From contig JALGPY010000013.1 of NCBI GenBank assembly GCA_023055425.1, positions 13,739,735 to 13,803,734 on the forward strand: a DNA stretch of 64,000 nt, given 5' to 3'. Under the pieces are notes generated by a model. The model was not told the DNA's origin and searched no databases. It worked only from the letters and a program-made list of their open reading frames with translations. Origin of the DNA: Linanthus parryae (lineage: Eukaryota > Streptophyta > Magnoliopsida > Ericales > Polemoniaceae). Positions 42,933 through 52,185 of this stretch are shown here, piece by piece. The translations under genes and the position numbers were made by a program. Numbering within the stretch: position 1 is the stretch's first letter; each line of letters begins with the position of its first letter.

Positions 42933-43560
42933 GTTCTTTATTTCAACAACTCCATTATGTTGAGGAGTTCTAGGAGCAAAAAAGTTGTGAGAGATACCAT
43001 GCTTAGAACATAATACACTTCATTAAACTCACTCCCATGATCACTTCTGATTGAAGCAATAGGTAGGATTTTAAGGTTTGAAGTTCTCTACAAAGCTTTA
43101 AAAATTCAGTGAGTGCTTCAGATTTTTCTTTGAGAAACATTACCCAAGTATATCTAGAAAAATCATCTACAATAACAAGCATGTACTTCTTACCCTTTGG
43201 AGTTGGAGTTCTTATAGGACCACAAAGATCCAAATGCAATAATTCAATGGGTCTAGTAGTACTTGCAAAGTTCTTCGCTTGAATGAGCTTCTAGTTTGCT
43301 TGCCTTGTGCACATGCCTTGCATACTTCTTCATCTTTGAACTTGATAGAGTGTAGACCTCTTACTAAGTTCTTTGAATCTAGCTTGTTAAAGGTATGCAG
43401 GCTAATGTGTCCTAACTTTCTGTGCCAAAGGTTTGAATCTTCTTTCAAGTCCTTTTTACACTTCAAGTTTTGTCCTGCAACTTTGTTAGTTTGAAAAGTA
43501 TAGACATTTTTTTACCTAGAGGCTGGGAGGATGCAATTTCCAGATTTCTCATCTTGCACC
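42933..43560 (-). pseudogene. SIRE-2 integrase N-terminal half, truncated by Angela-2
   Basis: 43212-43466 holds the zinc/preintegrase block LWHRKLGHISLHTFNKL and KACAQGKQTRSSF. 43003-43239 holds HLDLCGPIRTPTPKGKKYMLVIVDDFSRYTW (first Asp). The second catalytic block is frameshifted (QSEVIMGVS where RSDHG is expected). Homology to SIRE-1 runs to 43560 (CATCTTGCACC) and then stops. Confidence 0.85.
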
Positions 43561-44986
43561 CGTGGGGTTTTGATTCATGGATGCGCAATGGAAACACAAA
43601 CAATCATAAACCATGCAAAACCCTCCAAGGATCACAAGTCAAGAAACATAACGATGGTAAAGGAAGAAATCAATAACACACCTTAGGGTTCTCCTTTGAT
43701 GACTTCAAACGCGAATTGTGTCACGTTCTCTATGGTTGATCCACGCCTAGAGTTGATCCTAGATCTCCCAAGTCCTTGGTGCTAGCCCGGAAGAGGAAGA
43801 GGAAGAAGAATCAACAAAAACGAGACCCAAAAAGGGGGTCTCGGCCTCCTTTGTGGCCGACGGGATGGGCGGCGGCAAGAGGGGCGGTTGGGCTCCTCTT
43901 GTTGCTTGCTCTTTCTCCTTTTGTTCTCTCCCACTCTTGTTATGTTCAATAATGAGCATAAGTTGTCGGAAGGAAGGAAGGAAGGTCTTTTATATAGTCC
44001 AACAACTCCTTGCCAACTACCTAAAGGACTTATTCTAGTCCTACTAGAATTCAATTTAGTCCCTTCCTTGCAAATTAGTCCCTACTGAGTTTGCAAGGTT
44101 TTGCAAAGTGATCCTCCTAATTAATTAATCCAATTAATTAATTCCCAAATCTAGTTCAAATCTATATAGCGTGTGACCCCATAGGTTCTATCTAGTTTGT
44201 AGCAACTATTTGCTAATATGGAGCGGTTTCTAGCAAAACATCCATTCTAGCCAACTAATAGAATAGTCATCTTGACAACCTTTGTACAAGTAATTGTCTC
44301 ATCCCTTTGTCTCTATATCCGGATTGGACACGAGACATACAAGTCACACTCGTATATCCAATCCATAGTTTCTCGATCCATGGGAATAGCCTTATTCGTG
44401 CAAATAACATCAATATCCCATATTGATTTATTTGAGTCTGGCCAGACATTCTATAAGCACTTTCCCTCGAGTGGCCTAGGATAGTTGCTCCCGTTATGTG
44501 AGAGGGACAAATTCTATCTACGTCCACTACGATCTCTAAGCTTGCTTCATATTGTATCCAGTACACGCCTATATAATTACCCAGTTACGATGTAGCGTTT
44601 AACGCTACCAAAATCACAATAATCCACAACTAGAATATCTAGTGACTTCAAGTCTAAGGATGACAATACCATTGCACCGCGAGAAGCGCTTGTGACTCAA
44701 CATAACATGTATGTAGCCTTCTCGGAGATGGGTCAATCCAGTGCAACATTCCCTAATGCACACCTATGTGTTGGAACATGATATCTCCATATCAATCCAG
44801 CCCCATACTAGTCTATAGATGATTGTCCCATTAATCATTATACTGGACTAGGGATATTTAAGATAAACAACACAATTGCAAATCTAATGACTTAATTATA
44901 TTAAATATCCAATAAATAATAAATGAATTTCTAGCCACAAATAATTCATACTAAACTAGATTGCCTCTAGGGCATCTATTCCAACA
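43561..44986 (-). repeat. Angela-2 3' LTR
   Basis: 1,426 bp. Minus strand starts TGTTGGAATAGATGCCC and ends ...AACCCCACG instead of ACCCTACA, so the usual terminal CA is CG here. TATA box on the minus strand at 43989-43996; short GGAA repeat at 43970-43985. Confidence 0.92.
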
Positions 44987-44998
44987 GTCTCCCACTTG
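44987..44998 (-). other. Angela-2 polypurine tract
   Basis: Minus strand CAAGTGGGAGAC, abutting the 3' LTR. Confidence 0.85.
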
Positions 44999-45000
44999 CA

Positions 45001-45515
45001 CTAGAGCCAATCTGGCGCATCTCGTATGCCCATACTCCTAGTGTGCCCTTCATGCTTCCACTGCGTGAGCGGCTTTTTAAGCGGGTCTGACAGATTCTCA
45101 TCTGTAGGAATCTTGCATATCCGAACGTCTCCTCTATCGATAATATCTCGAATCAGTTGAAACTTCCTGAGAACGTGCTTGGATTTCTGGTGCGACCTGG
45201 GTTCCTTCGATTGCGCGATCGCCCTAGTGTTGTCACAGAACAACTCGACTGGATCCGCAATGCCAGGGACCACACCAAGTTCAGAAACAAACTTTCTGAT
45301 CCAAACAGCTCCTTTGCTGCGCCATCTGCATCAATGTACTCAGCCTCTGTTGTAGAATCAGCTACCATCTCTTGCTTGGAACTCTTCCAGCTCACCGCTG
45401 CTCTATTCAGGCAAAACACATATCCCGACTGTGATCTAAAGTCATCTCTGTCGGTTTGGAAGCTTGCATCAGTGTAACCCCTTACACGCAACTCTTCCTC
45501 ACCGCCAAATATCAA
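45001..45515 (-). pseudogene. Angela-2 RNase H
   Basis: Two overlapping frames: 45153-45515 (FGGEEELRVRGYTDASFQ, STTEAEYIDADGAAKEL) and 45001-45273 (LFCDNTRAIAQSKEPRSHQ, ending DPLKKPLTQWKHEG). A small deletion near AKELFG shifts the frame; Angela-1 reads AKEAVWIRKF there. It ends at the same natural stop as Angela-1. Confidence 0.9.
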
Positions 45516-46120
45516 GAAAGAATCTTAGTTCTTCTCAAGTACTTTAGGATGTTCTTGACTGCAATCCAGTGACTCTCACCCGGATTGGATTGGTATCTGC
45601 TTGTCTTACTCAAGGCATATGACACATCTGGTCTAGTACATAACATGGCGTACATGATAGATCCTATGGCCGAGGCATAGGGAATTCTACTCATGTGTTC
45701 CTTCTCAATCTCATTGGAAGGACAACCACTCTTCGAAAGAGTGATTCCATGTGACATGGGTAAAAATCCCTTCTTGGAATCTTGCATGTTGAACCGTTTC
45801 AACACCTTGTCAATATATGTACTTTGACTTAGGCCTAGCAACCTCTTAGATCTATCTCTATAGATCTTTATACCGAGTATATAGGCTGCTTCCCCTAAGT
45901 CCTTCATTGAGAAACACTTCCCTAGCCAATCTTTAACAGATTGTAGCATGGGAACTTCGTTTCCAATGAGTAGTATGTCATCTACATACAAGACCAGAAA
46001 AGCTACAGAGCTCCCACTAACCTTCTTGTAGACACAAGACTCATCTTCGTTTCTGATGAAGCCAAACTCTTTGACCACTTCATCAAAACGTCGATTCCAA
46101 CTCCTAGAAGCTTGCTTCAA
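45512..46120 (-). pseudogene. Angela-2 reverse transcriptase, C-terminal part
   Basis: 202 residues: QASRSWNRRFDEVVKEFGF, FLVLYVDDILLIGNE (intact YVDD), YILGIKIYRDRSKRLLG, YASAIGSIMYAMLCTRPDV. It ends at RRTKILS because one base is lost relative to Angela-1 (RRTKDAFLIF). Confidence 0.92.
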
Positions 46121-47010
46121 TCCATAAATGGATCGTTGCAGCTTACAACTTTGTTGGCTTGCTTTGGATCCTCAAAACCCTCTGGCTGTATCCTATACAC
46201 GTCCTCGAGGAGATTCCCATAAAGGAATGCTGTTTTGACATCCATCTGCCAAATCTCATAGTCGTGGTATGCTGCAATCGCAAGTAGGATTCGGATGGAT
46301 TTGGTCATAGCGACTAGTGAAAAGGTTTCATCATAGTCAATACCATGAATCTGTCTGAATCCTTTATCCACCAATCGGCCCTTATAGGTAATCACATTAC
46401 CATCCATGTCGATCTTCTTCTTGAAGACCCACTTGCACCCTATGGGCCGCGCCCCTTCGGGTGGTTCCACCAAAGTCCATACTTTGTTGGTATACATGGA
46501 TTCCATCTCGGATCTCATGGCTTCTAGCCACTTCTGAGAGTCTGGGCCATTCATGGCCTCCTCATAGGTAGTAGGCTCATCATCTATGAGCATCGTGTCA
46601 CCGGAATCGGTCACGAGAAGTCCATACCTCTCGGGTTCCTGGCGCACTCTACTAGATCTACGAAGTTCTTGTGTTACCTGAACAGGCTGCTCCACAACTG
46701 CTTGTGGTTCCTGTTCATGTTCCATAATCGGTTCAATGATTTGTGGTTCTTGAACCTCTTCAAGTTCTACATTCCTCCCACTGGCTTCCTTAGAGACAAA
46801 CTCTCTTTCTAGAAACACGCCGGTCCGAGCAACAAACACTTTGTTCTCGGTTGGATTGTATAAGTAGTATCCCTCAGTTTCCTTAGGGTACCCCACAAAT
46901 TTACACTTATCCGATTTCGGCCCTAGCTTGTCTGATTGTAAACGCTTTACATAGACATCGCAGCCCCAAATCCTCATGAACGACAGTGTGGGACGCCTCC
47001 CACTCCACAT
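46117..47010 (-). pseudogene. Angela-2 integrase tail and RT N-terminal part
   Basis: 297 residues from MWSGRRPTLSFMRIWGCDV through the integrase tail, the acidic linker, EEAMNGPDSQKWLEAMRSEM, VWTLVEPPEGARPIG and IWQMDVKTAFLYG. It ends at KQANKVVSCN by a two-base deletion (Angela-1 has NKVCKLQRS). The linker region is more intact here than in Angela-1. Confidence 0.92.
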
Positions 47011-48176
47011 ATCATAACACAGTTAATGGTTAAAGCTGCACTTAATAGAGCGAAGCCCCAAAATGATAATGGAAGATCAGTTTGACACATCATAGATCGA
47101 ACCATATCCAATAGGGTTCGATTCCTCCTCTCGGAAACGCCATTCCATTGTGGCGTTCCGGGTGGAGTGAGTTGGGACACGATCCCACACTCTCTAAGAT
47201 AGTCGTCAAACTCTTGGCTTAAGTATTCTCCTCCACGATCTGATCGTAGAGCCTTGATACTTTTGCCAAGTTGCTTATCTACTTCATTCTTGAACTCTTT
47301 GAACACTTCAAAGGATTCGGATTTTTCCCTCATGAGGTACACAAATCCATATCTACTATAATCATCAGTAAATGTAATGAAGTAGACATAACCATCCCTG
47401 GCAGGCGTGGCAAATGGCCCACATACATCAGTATGTATGAGCGCCAATTGCTCACTAGTCCTCTCACCTTTCTTATTGAAAGGGGACTTTGTCATTTTTC
47501 CCAATAAACAAGCCTCACATGTCTCATATGATTCAAAATCAAATGAGTCTAGTAATCCATCCTTATGGAGTCTAGATACACGTTTCTCATTTATGTGTCC
47601 TAAACGACAGTGCCATAAATAAGCAGGATTTAAATCTTTTATTTTAATCCGCTTGGTATTAATGTTGTAGACAGGATTGCTTAGATCAAGGACATAAAGT
47701 CCATTAAATAATTGCGCACTAAAATAGTGAATATTATTTAAATAAAAGGAACAAAAATTGTTCTTTATTGAAATAATAAAACCATTATTGTCCAAAAAAG
47801 AAATAGAAATAATGTTTCTGCTCATAACAGGCACAAAATAGCAATTATTTAATTCTAAAACTAATCTTGAAGGCAGAGATAGCTCGCACACGCTTATGGC
47901 CAACGCAGCAACCTTTGCTCCATTCCCAACGCGCAGATCTACCTCTCCTTTAGCCAATCTTCTACTTCTCTTTAGATCCTGCATATTTCGACAAATATGA
48001 GATCCACATCCAGTATCTAATACCCATGATGTAGAGATAGATAAATTTACATCTACAACAAAAATACCTGGTGGTGGTGGAATCACTATTCCAAGCCTCT
48101 TGTCCTCCAGATATTTTGGGCAGTTCCTCCTCCAGTGTCCAGGCTGACTGCAGTAGTGACACTCACCTTTAGTCAC
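47011..48176 (-). pseudogene. Angela-2 gag knuckle, protease and integrase core
   Basis: The open stretch 46974-48176 carries the CCHC knuckle CHYCSQPGHWRRNC, protease WVLDTGCGSHIC, preintegrase LWHCRLGHINEKRV, and integrase core with IHTDVCGPF, LRSDRGGEYLS (GAT at 47238-47240) and GVSERRNRT. All three catalytic acids are present. It ends after LTINCVMICG because a segment of about 27 bp seen in Angela-1 (VPSKSVMKTPYE) is missing. Confidence 0.92.
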
Positions 48177-48901
48177 ACATTTGGCAATGCCACAAACAAG
48201 TTTAAGGGCAGGTTCCTTGGACTTGGCAACTGACTTGCCTTTGCCCTTGGAGGATGAGGCAAACCTTTCGCCCTTTCCTTACTGCACCATCATAATGGCC
48301 TTGCCCTTACCCTTGTTGATGCTCTGTTCAGCTGTCCTCAACATATTGAGTAAATCTGGTTCATGTTATAGTTCATGATGAATTTTCCATAACTCTTGGG
48401 CAACGATTGCAACACGAGATCGGTTGCCAACTCTTGGCCGACCGGGAACCCCAGTCGGGCGAGATTCTCCAAGTACCCGATCATACGGAGTACATGGGGT
48501 CCCACCGGGTTCCCTTCTTCCAGATGACACTTGAACAGTGCCTTAGAGACCTCATACCTCTCTACTCTCGCCTGCTCTTGGAAGAGCTGCTTCAGATGTT
48601 CGATCATATCGACAGCATTCATGTTTTCGTGTTGCTTCTGAAGCTCAGAAGTCATGGTGCATAGCATAAGGCAGGCCGCATCATTAGCGTCATCAACACG
48701 CTTTTGATACGCCTTTAGGGAAGCAGGTGTTTGGTTCTCTGGACCTTCTGGAACATGCTCCTCTATTGCGTACAGTTTCTTCTCTTGCTTGAGAACAATT
48801 CTCAAATTTCTGTACCAATCAAGAAAGTTGGTTCCAGAGAGCTTGTCCTTCTCAAGGACAGATCGTAGGGAATGTTGTGAACTCGATGAGTTGTTTGCCA
48901 T
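48177..48901 (-). pseudogene. Angela-2 gag
   Basis: The ATG at 48901 (MANNSSSSQHSLRS) matches the Angela-1 start; an upstream in-frame ATG at 48964 is not conserved as a start. The gag domain is intact to MNYNMNQ, where a deletion of about 20 bp near 48356 shifts the frame. Further on, a TAA (MMVQ*GKG, about 48282) interrupts the Lys/Gly-rich linker before the knuckle. Confidence 0.9.
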
Positions 48902-50550
48902 TTGGAATTCTAAAAAAGGAAAATACGCAAGTTTTAGTATTTGTGAATTTTTGACTATATTCAATAATGGCTAGTTTATCAAATATAGCTCCCACTATTT
49001 TTCTACGGATTAATAACCTCAAGATATTAATGCGGAAAATATCCTTAGATTTTCTAGTGGGTCAAGATCCATGTTTCATCTACTTATGAGCTTGCTTTGG
49101 CAAGTCACCCATAATTTGACTACTTTAGGTAGGAACAACTCCAGTTGCATGCCATATGCAACTCTTGGTTCAATTGGACAAATAACTCCTTATTTATCCA
49201 TCCATATGGATAATCTCGATTGATTGCCTCTAGGTTTCTTAATCAAATTAATAGCCTAGTTGTGTTCAACCTCTTATCTAAACAATTGCACATTGTTACG
49301 TGCCATCGCATTCCATCATTATGAACCAAGTCGCCATGCTTTGGCACGCACGAACTTGATAAATAATGATGATAATGAGTGTTTAAATAAGGAGAAGGCA
49401 AGAACACAATATTTGAATTTTGAGGGATGTTAAATTCAATTTTAATTGTTTTGTTGATCAATATCAACTAATCTATCTATTTGAGTTTGGGCACAACTCC
49501 AAATAATAGATCCGGGTTGTCTAATTATCTTATTATCCTAATTGCATGCATCATCCATACACCAACCACACAATAATAAGACAATAAAATAAACAACCAC
49601 AAAACAGAAATTAAACGTGACGTGGATATGGCCTTTTCTAGACTAAGATAATTCCAAGCCAGTGGAATTATCTATGAACCCTAAAACAAACACATCTCCA
49701 TGCGTCTTCATCTTTTGGTCCATCCTTCATAGTCATGTGGAATGCTCCAAGCTCCATGCTCCATCTTTTGTGGCTTCTTTGGCTTTGGGCTTCTTTTCTT
49801 CAATCTTGGCTAACAATCTACTTTGTCTAGCACTAGCTAACTTCTATACTAAATAAAATAAATCTCACAAGTTGAGAAAAAAATTGGCACGCAGGCCATA
49901 ACACCCTAATTAATTATTACAATTAATTGATCAGCTCGCAGGCCGTAAAAAACCAAAAAATTAAACATCCACATCAAACCACAACCTAAGGCCATATCCA
50001 ATCACCATGCAAATTGCACATAAACAGTTAAAATTCAATTTTAACGCGCTTGGTCAATTTTAATTGATTTTAGGATTTCTAGGGTTAAAACGGTCCATGG
50101 GCCAAACAATCAAATTGCCCGGGCCCAATAGGGTGAACCACAAGGCCCTAGGGCCGGCCCGGCCCATAACCCACACGCCTAGGCCGCGGGTTAGGGCCGC
50201 CCGGCCCCTAGGGCGGCCAATCTTGGGCGGCAAGCAAGAGGGGCGGTCCCTTAGGGGGCCGAATCTCCTTGAGGGAGTTGTTTCAAAAACCACTCCCTTG
50301 CTTGGTGCCCAAGTTTGGTTGTTTCCTTGTTTTGGAAGAACTCCTTCTTCCCCAAGGATGCCCAAACTCTAGATCTAAGATCCTAAAATTTCTCAAACTC
50401 ACCAATTCATGCATCCAATTCAAAAATTAGATCTTGTTATGATAGATTATTGACAAATTGCATCCCATGCTTGGTTTGTCTTGTTTTACGCGATAAACAA
50501 TCAAATTAAGGTGTAAAACAACTAAAACGTAACACATAAACCACGTTCTG
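48902..50550. other. Angela-2 leader
   Basis: Non-coding. AT-rich from 48902 to about 50060, then a GC-rich block (about 50090-50260) dense in GGCC and CCCGGG palindromes, then a mixed segment to the PBS. The ORFs over the GC block on both strands are composition artefacts. Confidence 0.75.
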
Positions 50551-50564
50551 TGGCTCTGATACCA
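50551..50564 (-). other. Angela-2 primer-binding site (tRNA-iMet)
   Basis: Minus strand TGGTATCAGAGCCA, one base inside the LTR end at 50566. Confidence 0.92.
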
Positions 50565-50565
50565 C

Positions 50566-50844
50566 TGTAGGGTTTTGATTCATGGATGCGCAACGGAAAC
50601 ACAAACAATCATAAACCATGAAAAACCCTCCAAGGATCACAAGTCAAGAAACATAACGATGGTAAAGGAAGAAATCAATAACACACCTTAGGGTTCTCCT
50701 TTGATGACTTCAAACGCGAATTGTGTCACGTTCTCTATGGTTGATCCACGCCTAGAGTTGATCCTAGATCTCCCAAGTCCTTGATGCTAGCCTGGAAGAG
50801 AAAGAGGAAGAAGAATCACGCAAAACGAGACCCAAAAAGGGGGT
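50566..50844 (-). repeat. Angela-2 5' LTR, inner 279 bp
   Basis: Plus strand TGTAGGGTTTTGATTC onward, matching 43561-43840 of the 3' LTR until ...CAAAAAGGGGGT, where Tat-2 starts. The 3' LTR continues with CTCGGCCTCC. Confidence 0.93.
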
Positions 50845-51453
50845 TGTGCACAAGAGATTCTGGCGGGGAGACCTCCGTGTACACCGTATGTAGAGGATCA
50901 GAGATCGCACAGGAAGAGTTGGGTTGTGTGTAGGGAGAGAGTAAGGCAGTAGTAATGTCTGAGAGAGAGACAGAGGTTCGGCAGAGCTTCCGCGTACGGC
51001 AGGTGTGTTCCCCTTTGTATGGAAAGGGTAACGGCCTATATATAGCAGAGAACGTGACCGTTGTAGTGTGGTTAATGCGCCCATTAATGGCGGCTTAATT
51101 AGCTTAACCATAACGGCACGTTCGTTCGAGTATATAGGGACCGTTACAGCACGTTGTGCGCGAATACCGGAACCGTTACGAGGTTGACCGGGTTTGACCG
51201 GATTGACCGGGTTTATGGAGCTCGTGCCACAAATCTCTCAAAACAGTTACTAAAGGTCGCGTGCGGGCTTGGCTCGCACGCGACAGAGCTTACTCTAGCC
51301 TCCAAACCACTAAGTCCCTACAAGTCCTGTGTGGTGGTATGCGAGGGCTCTGTCTCGCAGCCCCCACATGGATCAGCTCGGCTGGTGATCCAGTGTGTGT
51401 GGAGATGGTTGCCACGTGGCCGAGATCTGTCAGCTCAGAAAGCACTATCTACA
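50845..51453 (-). repeat. Tat-2 3' LTR
   Basis: 609 bp, minus strand TGTAGATAGTGC...TGTGCACA, paired by sequence with the Tat-1 LTR. Minus-strand TATATATA at 51037-51044. Confidence 0.94.
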
Positions 51454-51470
51454 TTAGCCCCCTTTCTGCG
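51454..51470 (-). other. Tat-2 polypurine tract
   Basis: Minus strand CAGAAAGGGGGCTAA directly before the 3' LTR start TGTAGATAG. Confidence 0.85.
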
Positions 51471-51479
51471 CGTGAAGAC

Positions 51480-51760
51480 TCATAGCTGTATAGACTTCCA
51501 TGCGCGGAAACCAACATACGCGTCGCCGCCACGCACCAATTCAAATACGGGTAAGTTCAGCCCCCGTGCGTGTCATTATGATTTAAAAACCCTAGAGTCG
51601 TGCCATCTGGCCTTTAGGGTTTTAGGCGTGACGTCAGCTTGTCCTGTGATTGCGCGATTCGACGGTGACGGTTGCGATTCGACTACTGAAAGGACGCAAC
51701 CCTTCATTGTTTTTGGATAAATACTCTGTATCCTCCATTGTTGCAAAGCATCACTTCTTT
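51480..51760 (+). promoter_or_regulatory. Putative promoter of the Tat-2 antisense gene
   Basis: Lies between the 3' LTR and the antisense ATG. It has a telo-box AAACCCTA (51587-51594), a related CTTTAGGGTTTTAGG (about 51612), a perfect bZIP-type palindrome TGACGTCA (51629-51636), and a TATA-like GGATAAATACT (about 51715-51724) on the plus strand. The order and spacing suit a plant promoter starting near 51750; this is inferred from motifs only. Confidence 0.45.
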
Positions 51761-52185
51761 CTCTTAAAGTGAATGGTACCCGGAGATCTTCGAGAGAAGA
51801 TTCAGATAATCAATCATCAGTTCAGAACTGCAAATCGTCTTCTTCAACTGTGCATATCAAAGCAAGCTTCGCGAAAACAAGGTTGGCCTTGTTCAATTTC
51901 GATTTAAAATACCAGTGTATGCCTTGAACTGCGTTGAATCTGTAAACCCATAACATATAATCTGTTGAAACTTGTGAAGAAGCTTCAAGCTTTGGACCCA
52001 ATTGCGACTTAATCCTTCAATAATAAGGACCTTGGATAGGGTTTTGAAATCCCTGATAATGCAACCCTCTAATTTCTGAAATTGATACCAGAAACTGTTC
52101 ATCTTTCTTTTCATAGATCTTGAATCTCGAAATTCCAACTGAGTGTGGCATATTTCTCCCCCCTTTTTCTTGCTCTTCCGCAGGA
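51761..52185 (+). other. Likely 5' UTR with an intron ending just before the ATG
   Basis: A strong 3' splice site, a pyrimidine tract ending in TTGCTCTTCCGCAG at 52183, sits two bases before the ATG at 52186. Candidate donors upstream include AAG/GTTGGC (about 51880) and CAGT/GTATGC (about 51912); neither can be chosen by eye. Confidence 0.45.

Larger units (their letters stand above)
37959..43560 (-). mobile_element. SIRE-2: Ty1/copia SIRE-type retrotransposon, 3' part
   Basis: Same family and strand as SIRE-1. It contains the 3' LTR, polypurine tract, charged extra ORF, RNase H, RT and integrase. At 43560 it is cut in the protease region by Angela-2; the SIRE-1 sequence at 11975-12010 shows where it should continue. 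Its 5' half would lie right of the window, beyond Angela-2 and Tat-2. Confidence 0.88.
43561..50844 (-). mobile_element. Angela-2: Ty1/copia Angela-type retrotransposon, interrupted by Tat-2
   Basis: Same family as Angela-1, opposite orientation. It contains the complete 3' LTR, coding region, leader, PBS and the inner 279 bp of the 5' LTR, which is cut at 50844 by Tat-2. The missing LTR part should lie beyond the right end of Tat-2. Its coding region has more small deletions than Angela-1, but it retains the integrase Asp that Angela-1 lost. Confidence 0.92.

Noticed and set aside
50060..50372. Overlapping ORFs on both strands in GC-rich DNA
   Set aside because: Absence of stops follows from GC content in the Angela leader; no homologous frame is kept in Angela-1.
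51154..51720. Open frame of 188 codons on the plus strand
   Set aside because: It runs across the Tat-2 LTR, polypurine tract and spacer. The LTR part is shared with Tat-1, where the frame is not kept.
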